A stretch of DNA of 64,000 nucleotides from Takakia lepidozioides (GCA_030704615.1 CM060734.1:59598042-59662041), one strand, 5' to 3'. Shown: positions 11,831-24,362, counted from the stretch's first letter. Notes: generated by a model not told the origin, from the letters alone. Made by a program: numbers and translations.

Positions 11831-12597
11831 GTGTTGGTAGGCCAAAAAGCGTCGTACCAACGTGACAATGAAGTAGGTACTGAATTGCCGGTTGATGATA
11901 TGGATGTTGAATTGCCGTCAAGTGATCATGTTGTTCTTACAAAGAAGCAAGCAAGGGCTACTCCAAAAATATCCGCTCGGATGACCACCAAAGCAAAAAA
12001 TCAAGGCAAAACAAAATTAAACGATAACAAAGATTATGAATCAGATGATGATGATGGTACAAAGCACGGCCCGAAGTGGAAGGACCATCAGGTGATAAAC
12101 CTCATACATCTGCATAGAGAGATGCATACAAGTTTGCAGGAATGAAAAAACAAGGTTTGTGTATGTCTTCAATACCCATATTGCCTCTCACTAGTTGAAT
12201 CACCAATGTTGTACTATATTTAACTCTCTCAATAATGCAATCTGAGAGTACAACTGTCTGTCTAATATTCTATTGCGGTTGTTGGTTTCAGGTGTTGATA
12301 ATTGTGCTCTACTCCATGTAAAATTGGTTGCAGCCTGCCCCGATTTTGATCGTAGCAGTGATGCATGCAGGACGAAGTGAAAGAAGATATATGAGGACTA
12401 CAATGCTGATTACATTGCCAACGAAATTAGTGGGAATGGAAAATCCGCAAAATGTAAGTGGTACATGTTTGTTGACAATTGGAGGCATGAAAGAGCAAAT
12501 GTTTTCAACCATCATCATGGTGGTGCTACAGATGCTGACCCCAATGGTGGGAATGTTGAAGAAGAACCAAAGGGTTTAGGTGTTGACACTGATGCAT
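11831..12597 (+). pseudogene. PIF/Harbinger ORF1-like Myb/SANT protein relic
   Basis: The plus strand encodes a 104-residue stretch with an acidic segment (ESDDDDGTKHGPKWKDHQVI) running into a trihelix-like helix. After an interruption of about 180 bases, likely an intron or insertion, it continues near 12300-12597 with YEDYNADYIANEISGNGKSA and KWYMFVDNWRHERANV. This pattern fits the Myb/SANT-type DNA-binding partner that PIF/Harbinger elements encode beside their transposase. The transposase lies tail-to-tail at 13010-15200. In-frame stops and the broken middle make this copy non-functional. Confidence 0.5.
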
Positions 12598-13009
12598 AAC
12601 CAAAACCAAGTTTTACAACTCCATAGACCCTGACTGGGTGAAAATGAGAAAAAACAAACAACATAAGAAGCAATCAAGGAGCTTTCTTAACAATCAAAAT
12701 TATTCCTTGATAATATGAAAGAAACCGAGAATGCAAAATTAGCATTACTCCAGCAAATGCTCGGTACAATGTCCAAACTTGTGAAGAAATTTTAGAGGAG
12801 GGCACCAAATGAAGTACCTACTCCTCACCGAGTTCATCCTTGCTCGATAGTCCTACATAATGGTTTGGGCATATTTGTTCCATGTCTCTTATTTTCTTTC
12901 GGCTGAATAAAGATTTTGCAATGGAATTTCGTCTCATACACATTTCTTCGGTGCTTGCGTTATCCCCTGTATTCTAACCTGGAAATGTACCTTCACCATC
13001 GACATGTGG

Positions 13010-15200
13010 TCATGTGCGAGTACTGAATTGTTGTGCTATAAGCTTCACACCATTCATCTCCCATATTGTGTCATCTACTTTAGTTGCTGCTTCATGTGTT
13101 TGCCTTGAAGCATGCCCTGCGCAACCTCTTTGAATCCTTGCTTGCAAATCACCTTGAGCTTCTTCAATCCAAGAGGTGTTAAATGAGTCTTTGTGAGTGA
13201 TGGTGATATTATGCAAAATCAAACAAGCTGTAACGTGAATGGGTACATATTCCAAATTGCTATCCATTCATTTTAATAAAATCCTCCAGCTTCCCTTCAG
13301 TATGCCAAAAGCTCATTCTATGATTCCATTTGGTGTAATAGCTGTTTGTGTCGTTTTGATATTTAGTTGTTGTGGCTGCTTGTAATGACTGACCAAGAGC
13401 TGAATAGGTAGACTATTGTTGTCGTGATTGAACACGAGCTGCAGCTGAAGGGGGGAAACGTGTGGATTTAGTTTTGGCTTCATCATGAATAACGCATCAC
13501 CCAGAGTAGCAACTGTTTTTGTTCTCCTTGATGTTTGAGTGCTGGGAGGTTGGAAGTCATGGAAACAAAGGGTTAAGAGTTTATTTATGGATAGTGGCAA
13601 GGCTGGTTATTTTACGTACTGGAATGCAGTTGCATTCATTTGTACATGTCTCTTCATTGGTGGCCATGGCTGCTAACCATCATTCGTGGCCGTTGCTGAA
13701 TAATTGTCGAAGATACGATGTCGGCTTTGCCTGGCTTTTGGTGCCTCTTTGACATGTGGTCTCTGTCGTTGTACTATGCAACCTGAGCCCTTGGGAACCT
13801 GTGGAAGTCTCTTCATGTGTTTTGTTTTTCCCTCTATCTCTACCTCTCTATTTCTATTGGGCAAACCACATGCAGGTTCAATTGTTGATGACGTTGGGAT
13901 GTCTGCAGGGGTCCGGGAGTGCGATGTCACAACAGCCGGAGGGAATCACCAATTGGAGAAGTGGAGTGCATTCACGGCAGAATGACATGTCAGCAGAGAT
14001 AGTTGAGAGTCGATGAGAGGTTAAGGACATGATGGCGTTGGTGCTCAAAGCAATGAGTGATGCTGCCATGGTTCTTAAAGCATCGCCTCCCCGTGGGCAA
14101 GAAGCTCCTACAGACACCGGTAAATTAACTATTGCTAGGAAGAGTCTAGGATCTGCATTTAAAGATGCAGAAGAGGGGGGGGGGGGGGGGGGGGGGATCA
14201 CCTGCACAAAATTCCAATTTGTCTGCTCCCCAGTAAATCTATCTTTGCTTCCAATAAATGGAGCAAACATCCATGGCGTGCATTGGTAAGTAGCGTCACC
14301 TAGAAGGGCATAGGGATTCAAGCCACCACTATGGTATACACGGCCAATATGTGATTTTCCAAACAAGTTCCAGTCATGAATACTACCACACCACCCTATA
14401 TCATAATCCCAAAAGCAACATGAGGTGTCGACAATGCCTTGTAGTAAGACAGAATGAAAACTTTTTTTGTTATGATAATCAGATGCACATGCTCAACAGG
14501 ATCAATAATCAGAATATGACTGCCATCAATTGCCTCTATGCACCATGGTATACCATATAAAGATTCAAAATCTTTACTCATCTCTCTCATTCTGGATGCA
14601 GAGGGCCATTTGATGTAGAGATCACGACCCCTAGTCTTCAGTGCATGACAAAATTCCAATACGATATTCTGAGCAATAGAAATTCCTACTCCATAGCAAT
14701 ATGAGAGTATACTCAAGGTACTACCAGTGGCCAACCTTGCTACAGAAGTAGCAACCCTAGTCTCCACTGGAATAGCAATTCGACGCCTAGTATCTTGTTT
14801 CTTCAGAAAACGAGCTACATGTGCATACAAGTACGAAAAAGTTTCTCTGAAGACATGCGCATTGTATCCTTGAACATTCTGGCACAGTAAGATCCCATGA
14901 GATAAGTGTCTGCAAAACCTTTAGGTCTCTCAAATGCATGGATCCTTCCCTTCTTCGAACCAGACCTGTTTTCTTGCAATATTAAACTGTGAAGCATGGT
15001 CAATACAGTTTGGAGATGGTTGTTGATTGCTAGAAAATTTCTACTCGACATAGCCTCTAAAATAATGATCATGGAAAACTGAAGAGCAAGTATTGCAAGG
15101 AGATCACTTCCCGAAGGCTCCATGGTTGTATGCAATACTCTCCACAAGAAACCTTGATAAAAAACCAGACAATTTGACAATATATCTTGTCCACTACTTG
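13010..15200 (-). pseudogene. PIF/Harbinger transposase relic (DDE_Tnp_4 type)
   Basis: From right to left on the minus strand: an N-terminal FKDTMRMSSEKLF (near 14850), then KKQDTRRRIAIPVETRVATS and LATGSTLSILSYCYGVG (14810-14690). The first catalytic Asp lies in IPWCIEAIDGSHILI near 14520, and the second in LLGDATYQCTPWMFAPF near 14290. A later block, AFGILKGSWRILLK, is near 13300, followed by ACLILHNITI near 13200, the usual C-terminal signature. The block between 13310 and 13880 is poorly conserved and may hold foreign sequence. A 22-base poly-G interrupts it at 14175-14196. Several frameshifts and stops mean it is inactive. Confidence 0.75.
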
Positions 15201-15279
15201 GTGTGAAAACGCTGTGAAGCTTGTTCGCTGCGTTCCCGCAACTTTTGATGACAGGGAACGCATCAACTTTTGATGACAT

Positions 15280-16430
15280 GGCGTCTATGAAGCGGCTGAA
15301 ATGGTGGACAAACGTTGTTTTTGAGTGTTTTGTCCGGTCGCTAGTCTAGAAGGGACCTTATTGGTCATGACCCGACCGACCAGCACCGCCGTGCCCTTGT
15401 CATTGCTAAGCTGAAACATAAATTATCTTATACGGCAGAGGCCACACTAGTCATTTTCAAATGGCCTTTTAAGAGCATGCCATGGATGCGATTATTCACA
15501 ATAATAATAACACTAATAATAGACATACAATTGTTTATCCGGGGAAGATGTTGTGAGTGGGACCCAAAACAAATAAAAAATCAGGGACGGAACTTTATTT
15601 GGTTTTTCTCCCTGCCGAGTCTTTAATTTGATCAAGAGGTCCTCTTTTAAACCGAAAATGAAAAAATGAAAGGAGGTTACTCAGCTAATAGTGGTTGTTG
15701 AGAAACAAAAAACAATGCATGTGGCTGCTGGGATTCAAACAATCAAGTGCTATTTCGGTTTTTATTGAGCTACAGCCACTTCCATGTTACAAATGAACAC
15801 TAATTTACATCTATATAGAAAAAAAAAATAGTATATTATTGTTGCAGCCCATCATTTCTAATTGGCCTTTGAAGAGCATGCCATGGATGTGATTATTTCA
15901 CAATAATAATCTGAAAGGGGGTTAATTTTTCCCCCTCCTCAAGATTTAAAAATAATAATAACACTAATAATAGACATACAGTTGTTTATCATGGGAGGAT
16001 GCTGTGTTTTTTTTTTTCTTTTCATTTAGCTACAGCCCCTTCCATGCTACAGACGAACACTAAGTTAAATTTATACAAAAAAAAACAAGTGTATTACTGA
16101 TGCAATCCATCATTTTTATTTATTTATTTATTTTCCTGGGAACAGGGACGGAGCCCTGAGAACTTTATTAAATGATTATTTAAGGGAAAAAAATTAAAAC
16201 CCTTTAAATGCCCGCAGGCTGCCATAAGGCATAACACCCGGAGGACCATGCAAGATAGGTCGAGGACCATAACCAAGAGTGGACTCTCGAATTGACTATT
16301 ATGAACCCACAGGGACTCGATGCCTTATCTAAAACCTTGAAGACCTTGGTAAGATCCTCAAGAAACCATTAACCGTAACGGAGGTAGGTCTGGATCTACG
16401 ACAGTGGACAAAATTGAGAACATGGAAGCA
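15280..16430. repeat. Partly duplicated non-coding block
   Basis: No gene. A segment at about 15461-15560 (GCATGCCATGGATG, then CACTAATAATAGACATACA) recurs at 15860-16000 with an internal 30-base insertion. Its beginning recurs again at 16487-16520. A second motif, CACTTCCATGTTACA at 15778, recurs as CCCTTCCATGCTACA at 16036. These look like a local tandem duplication of about 390 bases. A stretch reading GGGACGGAGCCCTGAG near 16146 resembles TE 3'-end sequence also seen at 31130 and 61740. Confidence 0.5.
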
Positions 16431-16555
16431 GAAGGATGGTGAGGGAGAGGGTGTATGGAGGAGGCCGGGAGTCATTAAGTTCTAAATGGCCTTTGAAAGG
16501 CATGCATGGATGTGATTATCAATATATGAATCAAAGATGGTTGTTGTGTTTTGCA

Positions 16556-16806
16556 GCGTCGTTGAAATCTCCCAAACCGCGGGCCCAGCGCGGGTGCTTG
16601 GTGCCATTGGAAAGCCCTCGACGAGGAGGGGTGCACCGGCTTGGTCTCATGATTTTTGGACCTGCGGTGAGGGAGATGTGGAATTCCAAGTACTTTTGTC
16701 GTCGCTGGAAATTCACAAAAAATGGCAAAAATGGCAAAGCGGGCATTCATGGGACAATGGTTGGAGCCTCGACAGGAGAGATATCAAGGGAAAGGTCTCC
16801 GGTTCA
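16556..16806 (+). repeat. Dispersed repeat, copy 2
   Basis: Direct-orientation copy of the repeat at 9175-9430. It ends near AGGTCTCCGGTTCACGG, again resembling a B box. The short plus-strand open frames across it are shadows, with no similarity I recognise. Confidence 0.55.
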
Positions 16807-16995
16807 CGGTGACATTGACACGGTGTAAGGTCCTTCGACCACATTTTCTCTTGACTTGAACATGTTGTGTAGTCTCTCTCTACAAGAGAGCAAAAAATGT
16901 GGCGGTTTTAAAACAAAAATCCTCTCGGTACTGTACTCACTGAGCGTTGTAAGAATGACTAGAACTCGGCGAGATGAGGTGTTAGCCCCCATAGC

Positions 16996-17598
16996 GTGCG
17001 CTTGTTAGCGATACTGGTTACAGCTAGTTTGTCGAAGCTGGCTGGCTGCTCTAGGGGGACGTGTTTTGGTTATTTGGTTAAGCTTGGCTACTCCTTTCTT
17101 AAGGATGCCTCATTATGGATGTTAAGTGGTCCCGTAAGTGGAGACATCTGTCTGGTGCTTGGCTTGGGATTTGGAGGGATGAGGGAAAAACGAGCTTCTA
17201 AAGTCAGCGGCTTCCTGTGGGAATATTTGGGCAATAGGATTCTGCCCATCGGTGACTTTAATTCTATTAATGATAATGTGCAGCTCCCTTGTGTTTGTTG
17301 TCATATGCTCTTTCTTCCTTCCATTGAGCACTGCTTTGTTTCTTGCTCTCTAGCCAATAGAGTTTGGCGCCTTGCCACTGAATTCTATTCCTTTTGGAGA
17401 TCCGACTTTCCTGTTAATCCATTGGTGCTTTTGCTTAATTGTTATTCTGGTTCACTATGGAATAACTACCCAGTTTGGGCTCCCCTTCGTGCTCATGTTC
17501 TGTGGAACATATGGAAAGTTAGGTGCTCTACTGTTTTCGGTGAAATTGAGCATCTTGTGAAAACGGTCATTATAGGGTCCCTCGGACTTATTGTTTGA
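16996..17598 (+). pseudogene. LINE C-terminal domain with RT zinc-binding (zf-RVT) region
   Basis: An open frame of 200 residues. The first half contains REKRASKVSGFLWEYLGNRI. The second half contains CVCCHMLFLPSIEHCFVSC and ANRVWRLATEFYSFWRSDF, then VWAPLRAHVLWNIWKVRCST. This is the Cys/His-rich region that follows RT in plant L1-type LINEs and is involved in nucleic-acid binding. Related but broken sequence continues to about 18050. It may be the 3' end of the LINE whose 5' pieces lie at 9985-10830, separated by the Harbinger insertion. Confidence 0.65.
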
Positions 17599-18068
17599 GG
17601 CTAGGAAGGCTTTGCGGGTGCTGTGTAACTATTCATATACGTTCTTAGGAAAAGCGACAACAACTGCTCAGTGCCTTTGACAAATTTGCATGGGGGTATA
17701 AAGGCTATATCTGCACAAGACAATGCGAATCTTCAATTACATGGAACGACTCCCTCCCGCAAAGTTGGGAGTTCTCTTAGTGCTAGGTGTTCGCGGTTGA
17801 TGGTGATGAGCATGAGATTAATTGGAAGCATAGACGCAGTTTGAGGAAAGATAGATCTAGGGCTCATATGACTTTTAAGCAGGGTAAGAGGAAAAGGGAT
17901 AGCTATTGAGTTCCTTGTCACTATGCCAGCTCCGTTTGGCTCTCTTTCTTCTCTACTTTCCTCAATGTTAGTGTCCCCTATTAGTGAATGGTCAGGGGGT
18001 AATGTCCCCTTTGTTCGGCCCCATGACGTTTATTACAAGGTTATTTTTTCCTTGTTTTATAAAGTTAA

Positions 18069-18891
18069 CCCTTAAGTTCCCAAGCGACCTGAATCGGGTC
18101 ACTTTGAATTTGAGGTTCCACCTAATTTTTGCAGATCTAATCTGATGGGGCCCACTCCTGAAGCTTTAATGACAAGGGATTTGTCTCGAGTATGATGCAA
18201 AAAACAAAACTAAAAAAAAACAAAAGCTGCGACCTACAAAAAATATCTTAGATCTCATTTTTACGTTTTGGGCCTGAAAATGGCTTGCTGACCGCTGACG
18301 TGGCAGGTAAACAAGCCCAAAACAGATTGCACTCCAAAGGCCATTTTTGGCAGAAAATTAGCAATTTTGGAAAAAACACTTCACCATCTGGTGTGTGAGC
18401 ATTACATACACACATCCACCATTGGCTTTCAAAAACATTGTAGAAAAAAAAGTACTTCATCTGGAGGCACATTTTCTCTTGTCAATTTTGAGATTTCAAC
18501 CCCCAAGTAATTGCATGAATAACAACCATAGGTGAAAAAATCAGTTGGACCTGCAATTTAGTGGGGTCATAGCCACTCCACTATTGATTTGGAAATGGTG
18601 GGTCTTGGGGCAAGCAATATTGGATAAAGCTAGGTTTTGATTTGGTCAAACCAATTTCTTTCTCACTTTTTCTTTGGGACCTGATATTTGAGGTCCCGGC
18701 AAACGCTATAATCTCACAATTTCCACGGTGGCCTTGGCTCCTTTTTTGGTATGTCATGCATAAATGAGCTGGGCCCATTGCTATAAGGCTGGAATCTCTG
18801 GATGATTTTCGGTAGGTTTCTAGGGGCAATTTACTGCAGCTGGGTACCCAAAATTGGTAAAAAGTCAAAAAAGGGCTTGGGAACTTAAGGG
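18069..18891. mobile_element. TTAA-flanked TIR element (piggyBac-like MITE)
   Basis: Perfect 17-base terminal inverted repeats, CCCTTAAGTTCCCAAGC at 18069 and its reverse complement ending at 18891. Each end is flanked by TTAA (18065-18068 and 18892-18895). The TTAA duplication and a terminal CCC are characteristic of piggyBac-superfamily transposons. The 823-base interior has no transposase-like ORF, so this would be a non-autonomous copy. A short palindromic end next to a TTAA could arise by chance, but 17 matched bases at both ends make that unlikely. Confidence 0.65.
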
Positions 18892-19469
18892 TTAATGGGC
18901 TGGCCGCTGAAGTTTCTTTTATTTAAAGAGTCATAAGGAGCAAATATTTAATACTTAAATAGTACTTTTAACATAATAAGATTATAAAAGAGAGTGATTC
19001 GCTGTCGAAAGAGGGTGGCACCTATTTTATTACAGTAGATCACTTGTGCGGATGAAAGCAAAGAGTTGAGCGGCGAAGGCTAAGTTCCACCCCGAGACAT
19101 TCACCGGGGAGGTTGTCTGGTGTGGAATTCGGACCACGGTCCACGCAAAAGGGAGACAGACAATCATTCCAGGATAAGAATGGCGTCATACGCCCTACCA
19201 AGCCTTTGCACTTCAGCATGTAGAGATGTATATCACTAGTATTAGCTGACTGGAAGGTTTGGGCCTGGTTTAAGTAGAACACTGACATTGCACTGCAATT
19301 CTCCAAGCTTTCGTGACACAAATCGACTTCCATCTGCCCATGATAGTCTCAGAGACTGCACAGGAATATGTACTCTGGAAAATTCGCTCATGCTGGAGGA
19401 AGTTAACGAATAAGAAGAGCTCATCGGGTGGGCTTGAAACGGCCAACTTGACATCTGGAGGCCCAGAAT

Positions 19470-22338
19470 TTAAGTCGAGTCAGCTTCAAGTGTTTTCTCC
19501 ACATCAATTACGAAACGATATTTCACGTCCGATTTATCGAGTCTCTCGATAGCAGTGTTCACATATGACATGCGAATTTTCTCAATCCTGCACGTAATGT
19601 TGTGCTCCCCACAAAAGTCTAGCATTTCCTGCGTCTCCTTGATGCCTCCAATAAGACTGCCCCCCACAAACCTTCGTCCTGTAACCAGTTCAACTCCTTT
19701 CTTGGGTCACTGCGTATCTTATCTCAATGAACATTACAAAGCAAAGATTGACGATTCCCAGGTACCATAAAGTAATTTCTCTAGAACGGAAATTGCCCAC
19801 CACCAAACTCATGTGATCGGTGCTGATTTCACCTTGATTTCATTACCCTTAGAACTGCGACAGGTCTAGCCTATTGACAATGTCCACAACCAGTCATTCA
19901 TGTCCCCAGAAGACCACCCAATATATTAAGATATCAACATTGCAGTGTGCAAGTCTGGCATGACAACCATAAAACAGTGCAAAGAACATTGCTGAAAAAG
20001 GACTATGATGCATTTCAAGCACAAAGCACCTATCCTTGTACTGTTGAAAAACAAGATTACAACTTCAAGGGGTTACGCGGCTTCAGGATTTACCAAAGAC
20101 GAGAGAACCAGGTGTAACTTGAAGAGGCTGCTGGGGTAAACCGACCAGAACAAGCTTGCCATTCGTTCTTAGGAGAGGAAGGTACAAATCCAGTGAGTGT
20201 TGATATGACGCAGTATCAATTATGTAGTCAATGGTTCCAGCTGCAGCCTGCCAACATTCAACAGCTCCTCATCAGTGCGAAAGTCTAATAATTAATATGA
20301 CAATCCTCCTGCTGTAGTACAGGTGTAGTACTTTTTATCTCAATGTTTGACGACCTTGCTACCTGTAGTGCTTGATTCACAGTGAACAAAGCCCTGGGTT
20401 CGGCTATGCGAAGCCTTGTCACGTACTCGTCAATCTATAATATAAAAAATCACCTGGTATCCACAGAAGTTTCTGCACCTTCATTTTCTCCTCATCTTTG
20501 CTGTCGATAAAGTGATCTGCTCCCAAGGACGCCAGAGCCTCCTCCTCTTTGTTGGGAGAGGTGCTGAAGACTGTCACCGTCATTCCCAAAGCTTTTGCAA
20601 ACAGCACAGCCATATGGCCCAGGCCACCCAAGCCTATCACGCCAAAGTTTTTTCCCTTCTCATCCATACCAAAATACTTCATGGGGCTCCACACAGTAAT
20701 ACCTGCACACAGCAATGGTGCAGCTCCATCCTTTGCCAAGTTCTCTGGGATTCGTAGCAGATAGCTGGCCCACCCCCACGTGCACCTTTGTCATTCACTT
20801 TAGAGCACATTACAAGTTACCTCCTCATAAACGTCTCCAACCTCAATTTACATCCAAAAACAAGAAATTACAAAGATTACCATTGGCCAGCAGCAACATT
20901 AAGCGCATAAGGAGGAGTTTCCAAAACAAACGGACCTCGTGACCAAGCAACCATTGGGCAATCAGCAAACGACCAGCAATGTCCACGGGCACAGACATCT
21001 TACTGTTGATTAGCAACCATAACCCCAGAGTAGCCACCCTGTGTGCGGGTTCCATCACTGTCGTTGTCGTTGTAAGTCCACACCATCTTCGGACAGTACT
21101 GCTCTAGACCTAGTTCGCACGAATAGCAGCTCCTGCAGGAGCGAGATATGCAGCCAACTCCCACTGTCTCACCAACCTTAAAACGGACCACCTTGGCACC
21201 TACTTCTGTCACCACCCCCACTATCTCATGCCTGCACCCATTCCATATACCGTGGTAAGACTTCATACATGTCTCATTTTCGATATCAAAGCATTACATC
21301 TCTTCACCAAATTATCAAACTCCATTTTTTGCCTCGAGCTATTCTAGCAGATCAAACATGATTGCAAGGCCCTACGAAGAGTAATCAAGATTCTTCTTTG
21401 GACCAGTTGGAGCTTTCATTTCATTGCATCATGATACTTCTGGGAGCCCTCGTTGCTCTCACATCAACATCCGACTGTTGGGAGCTCTCGTTCCAACTTT
21501 AAAATCAAGCAAATACTTCCCTGATAACATTCTGAAGCAGTTCCATAGATAGGGCGTTTCAGTGTATTGCTGGAATTATATTATACATGTCATGGACACA
21601 TATGCGTGTGCTTACTTCACATGTGCATTACTCACCCGGGAACCAGGGGATAGACTGAATTATTCCACTCGTTGCGAATACTGTGCAGATCGGAGTGGCA
21701 AATGCCACAGTACAAGATCTTGAATCTGACATCCTCAGGACCTGTTGCCCTGCATATGAACCACACCATTAGCCACTGCGAGATTCAAACGGACAAACCA
21801 TAAAAAGCTTGCTGACACTTGGAAATTTCTAGCTCCTTTCTAGACAGTTAAACTCCACAATATTCTCCCTGAGAATCCCCATCATCAACTCTCCAGGACG
21901 CAGTTCTAAGTGTCTCTGGCTTTGGACCCACTCTCATTGGCAGGTCCCTTAAGAAATCAAATGCTCACGAAGGTGTTTTGATCTGATTCACTTCAATTTG
22001 TTTAGTACGTTGTACTCCTACATATGAGGTACATATATATCATGTGCAACATGTGTCGTTGTCACATCGTGGATCAACTACAGGTTGATGCGCAACGTGT
22101 CCTATCTTGCTGAAAACCACCACTAGCAGTATAATGTACACCTGCATCTGTACTAACTGTCTAAATTTCTGATTTTGTTTTGTCTAGAATGCAGAGTAGT
22201 GAGCTGATAGCCTGACTCAAGAACGACCAAGATGTTTAATGCGGGGACTACACACCTGCGTGGGAATTTGATGGGAGACAGGATGCCCGATGGATCCCGT
22301 GCAGCCCAGCCAATCACATTCTCAGGAGCATCCCCCAT
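19470..22338 (-). CDS. CAD: Cinnamyl-alcohol-dehydrogenase family protein, six exons
   Basis: Zinc-dependent NADP(H) medium-chain dehydrogenase that reduces hydroxycinnamaldehydes to alcohols in monolignol synthesis, or a related mannitol/sinapyl-type member. Proposed exons are 22338-22256, 21749-21636, 21231-21004, 20764-20479, 20247-20094 and 19678-19470. All introns obey GT-AG, and the exons sum to 1074 bases, giving 357 residues plus a stop, the family's usual length. Visible motifs are the catalytic-zinc CGICHSDLH in exon 2 and GHEIVGVV across the exon 2/3 junction. The structural-zinc [15 protein letters not shown] is in exon 3. In exon 4 are the Rossmann motif [10 protein letters not shown] and [10 protein letters not shown], whose Ser suits NADPH. 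The start is the ATG before [17 protein letters not shown]. No lesion is seen, so it is probably functional. Substrate cannot be told from sequence. Confidence 0.9.
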
Positions 22339-22455
22339 CGACCTTATAGAAAAATAAGACTGGGACCTGTAATAACGCTTTGTGAATACCCTTGGAACCA
22401 CAACAAGCTAGACTGTGTAATAAAACAACCAACTCTGTGGTTCACCCATGAGCCT

Positions 22456-22464
22456 CTTATATAG
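22456..22464 (-). promoter_or_regulatory. TATA box of the CAD gene
   Basis: CTATATAAG on the minus strand, about 120 bases upstream of the CAD start codon. Transcription would start around 22425-22435, leaving a 5' UTR near 90-100 bases. Position and match to the plant TATA consensus support it; no transcript data are available here. Confidence 0.5.
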
Positions 22465-22499
22465 TTCTAGCTAGGAGTAAATTGGCCTATATTCCGGTG

Positions 22500-23570
22500 T
22501 GAGACACGTTGATATCGGTCAAAGTACTTCAATGAGAACAGATTGGGAGGTCGAGGGTACCAGTTGTACAATTTTGTAGACCGCCGTTTCTTCCCACCAG
22601 AGGCTCTCTAGAGAAATTGCCAAGATTTCTGAGGCGGACTGCAGGAGCTTAAGCTAAGGGATTCTGAGTGCTTTTAGTACAGACTTCAGACAAGCTCTGG
22701 ATAAAGAAGACTCAGAATATTTGGTCATAGTAACCATATCACTCGAGAGCGATGACATCCAATTTACTCAATACTCCGATGACTCTTGCAGGCCGCTCGT
22801 CGTCGACAGTAAACAACCAGGTCATCTCAACTGACCAAGACATCCGTCAGATACATGTACAGTATGCTTGCCGATTGTAAGTCCTCCATCACTTGCAAGT
22901 TAGCAATCGACGTCGGGAAGTTTGCTCCACGCTGCTCTTAAAGCAACGAGTGCAAGAGATCTGCGATGTTCGCAATGCAGTTCAGCAGACCTAATCTGCT
23001 CGGCGGCGGTGTGCGGAGGAACACTAGCGCGCTACCTGAATCTGCTCACCTCAAATTATATGTACCCGCGCTCGGTTGCAGTAGTTACAAAGCTCTCGAG
23101 AAATATTTGATCAGAAGGCAGAAGCTCACGCGCGCGAGCTCAGCACCTGCTCCGTTGTCCTCTCGGGATTCTGATTTGCTGTGCGAGGACGCTGAACAGC
23201 GATGGAAAGGTACAGACGAAAGTGCAGAAAAGTAAGATACAGAGAGAGTATTGCAGAGGAGCGGGATGGTGGTGAGCAGGTGCCGTAGTACCAAACCTAC
23301 CCCCTTAGCCTGCACCACACTTCCCTGTCCTCCGATCCGCGCCAATACTGCCATCGCAATCCACGCGTCCCACAGCAGGCCCCACGGCCTTAGCGCGCTG
23401 AGCATCTTCAGTCTGCCACCCTCGTTCCCTGTTCCCAGGACCCAATCTATGTCTGATAATGAGTCTTTAAATAGTAAATTATATGCCTACATTTCCAAAA
23501 CCTGGGAGGGACAGCTCATAATGCACACGTGCGACCGGTATGCCGTTCCAGCATGTCAAATCTTCCCCAC
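22500..23570. other. CAD upstream region, no supported gene
   Basis: Short open frames on both strands (for example 23085-23405 minus and 22922-23235 plus) have no recognisable similarity. The sequence is moderately GC-rich and may contain CAD promoter elements or the end of an unseen neighbour. Confidence 0.3.
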
Positions 23571-23850
23571 CATCTCTTGAAAGTGGAGTGTAAACTCCAA
23601 TTGGGGTTACATAGGAGTGTAACGCCACTTGGGGTTATACTGGTTACAAGACTGGGTGTGTAACTCCACTCAAGGTTACACTGAATGAAGTGTAACTCCA
23701 CTCAATGTAACTCACACTTGGTCTCCAAATTTGACTACTTAATTCCAAATTTGGCCAAGAAGAGTTAACACATGACACCAGGGTTACATGGGGTTATATA
23801 GGCTTGGGTTGCCAATACGCCGAAGTTACAATACAACAACCTCCCATCAA
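23571..23850. repeat. Short degenerate tandem repeat
   Basis: Variants of GTGTAACTCCAC and GGTTACA alternate five or more times between 23590 and 23720 in both orientations, producing a self-complementary stretch. Further GGGTTACATGGGGTTATA follows near 23780. No coding potential. Confidence 0.5.
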
Positions 23851-23930
23851 GAATTGAACCAGTGTTGTGCTGGTCCGGGTTTTGAAGGCGGGTACCCGGC
23901 GGGTTAGGATCCCGGTTACCCGGTTAAAGG

Positions 23931-23934
23931 GAGC
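23931..23934. repeat. Target-site duplication GAGC, left copy (element B)
   Basis: GAGC immediately precedes TGTCGTGCGC. The same four bases follow TTGACA at 38397-38400. Confidence 0.75.
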
Positions 23935-24362
23935 TGTCGTGCGCATACGTATCGCTACACAACTACATCGCTGTCCAAACTACACCACACATATATGCAC
24001 AATAAAGTAGTTTGTCACAATAAATTAAAACTCACACTGTTGACACAGAAACACGAAATACAACCCAATCACTCGTTAAAATAGTCGAGTCGGGGGCACC
24101 TCAAGCTATGGGGACTCCACCCCACAACATCCTATTCTCCCTTCATAAGTACACTCAGATTCTAAGCAGTGAAGGAGCTCGGTCGTGCAGGCTCAACTCG
24201 AGAGAGATGAGCCGCACGACTGACGCGCTCGTGAAGATAAGATGGTTCAGGTGTCAAAGTAAACTTGATACCTGACTTAACACTTGAACTAAATCCAAGT
24301 GTTACATACAAATATCTAGATTTATTCTAGTTAGTTTCACACTGTGTTTATTTAACTTGACA
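23935..24362 (-). repeat. 3' terminal repeat of element B (428 bases)
   Basis: The segment starts TGTCAAG and ends GCACGACA on the minus strand, giving matched TGTC/GACA tips. Its first about 340 bases match the 5' terminus at 38060-38396. Its last about 85 bases do not occur at the 5' end but recur immediately inside, at 24365-24450, separated by only GC. It contains an inverted motif, GGCTCA...TGAGCC, near 24190-24212, that could form a hairpin in RNA. It is the most LTR-like unit in the window, yet it is not a full match to the 5' end. Confidence 0.6.

Noticed and set aside
20771-21003. Coding extension [15 protein letters not shown] inside a CAD intron
   Set aside because: The GTAAGA donor at 21003 and acceptor before 20764 give the expected CAD sequence in phase; the stretch is intronic.
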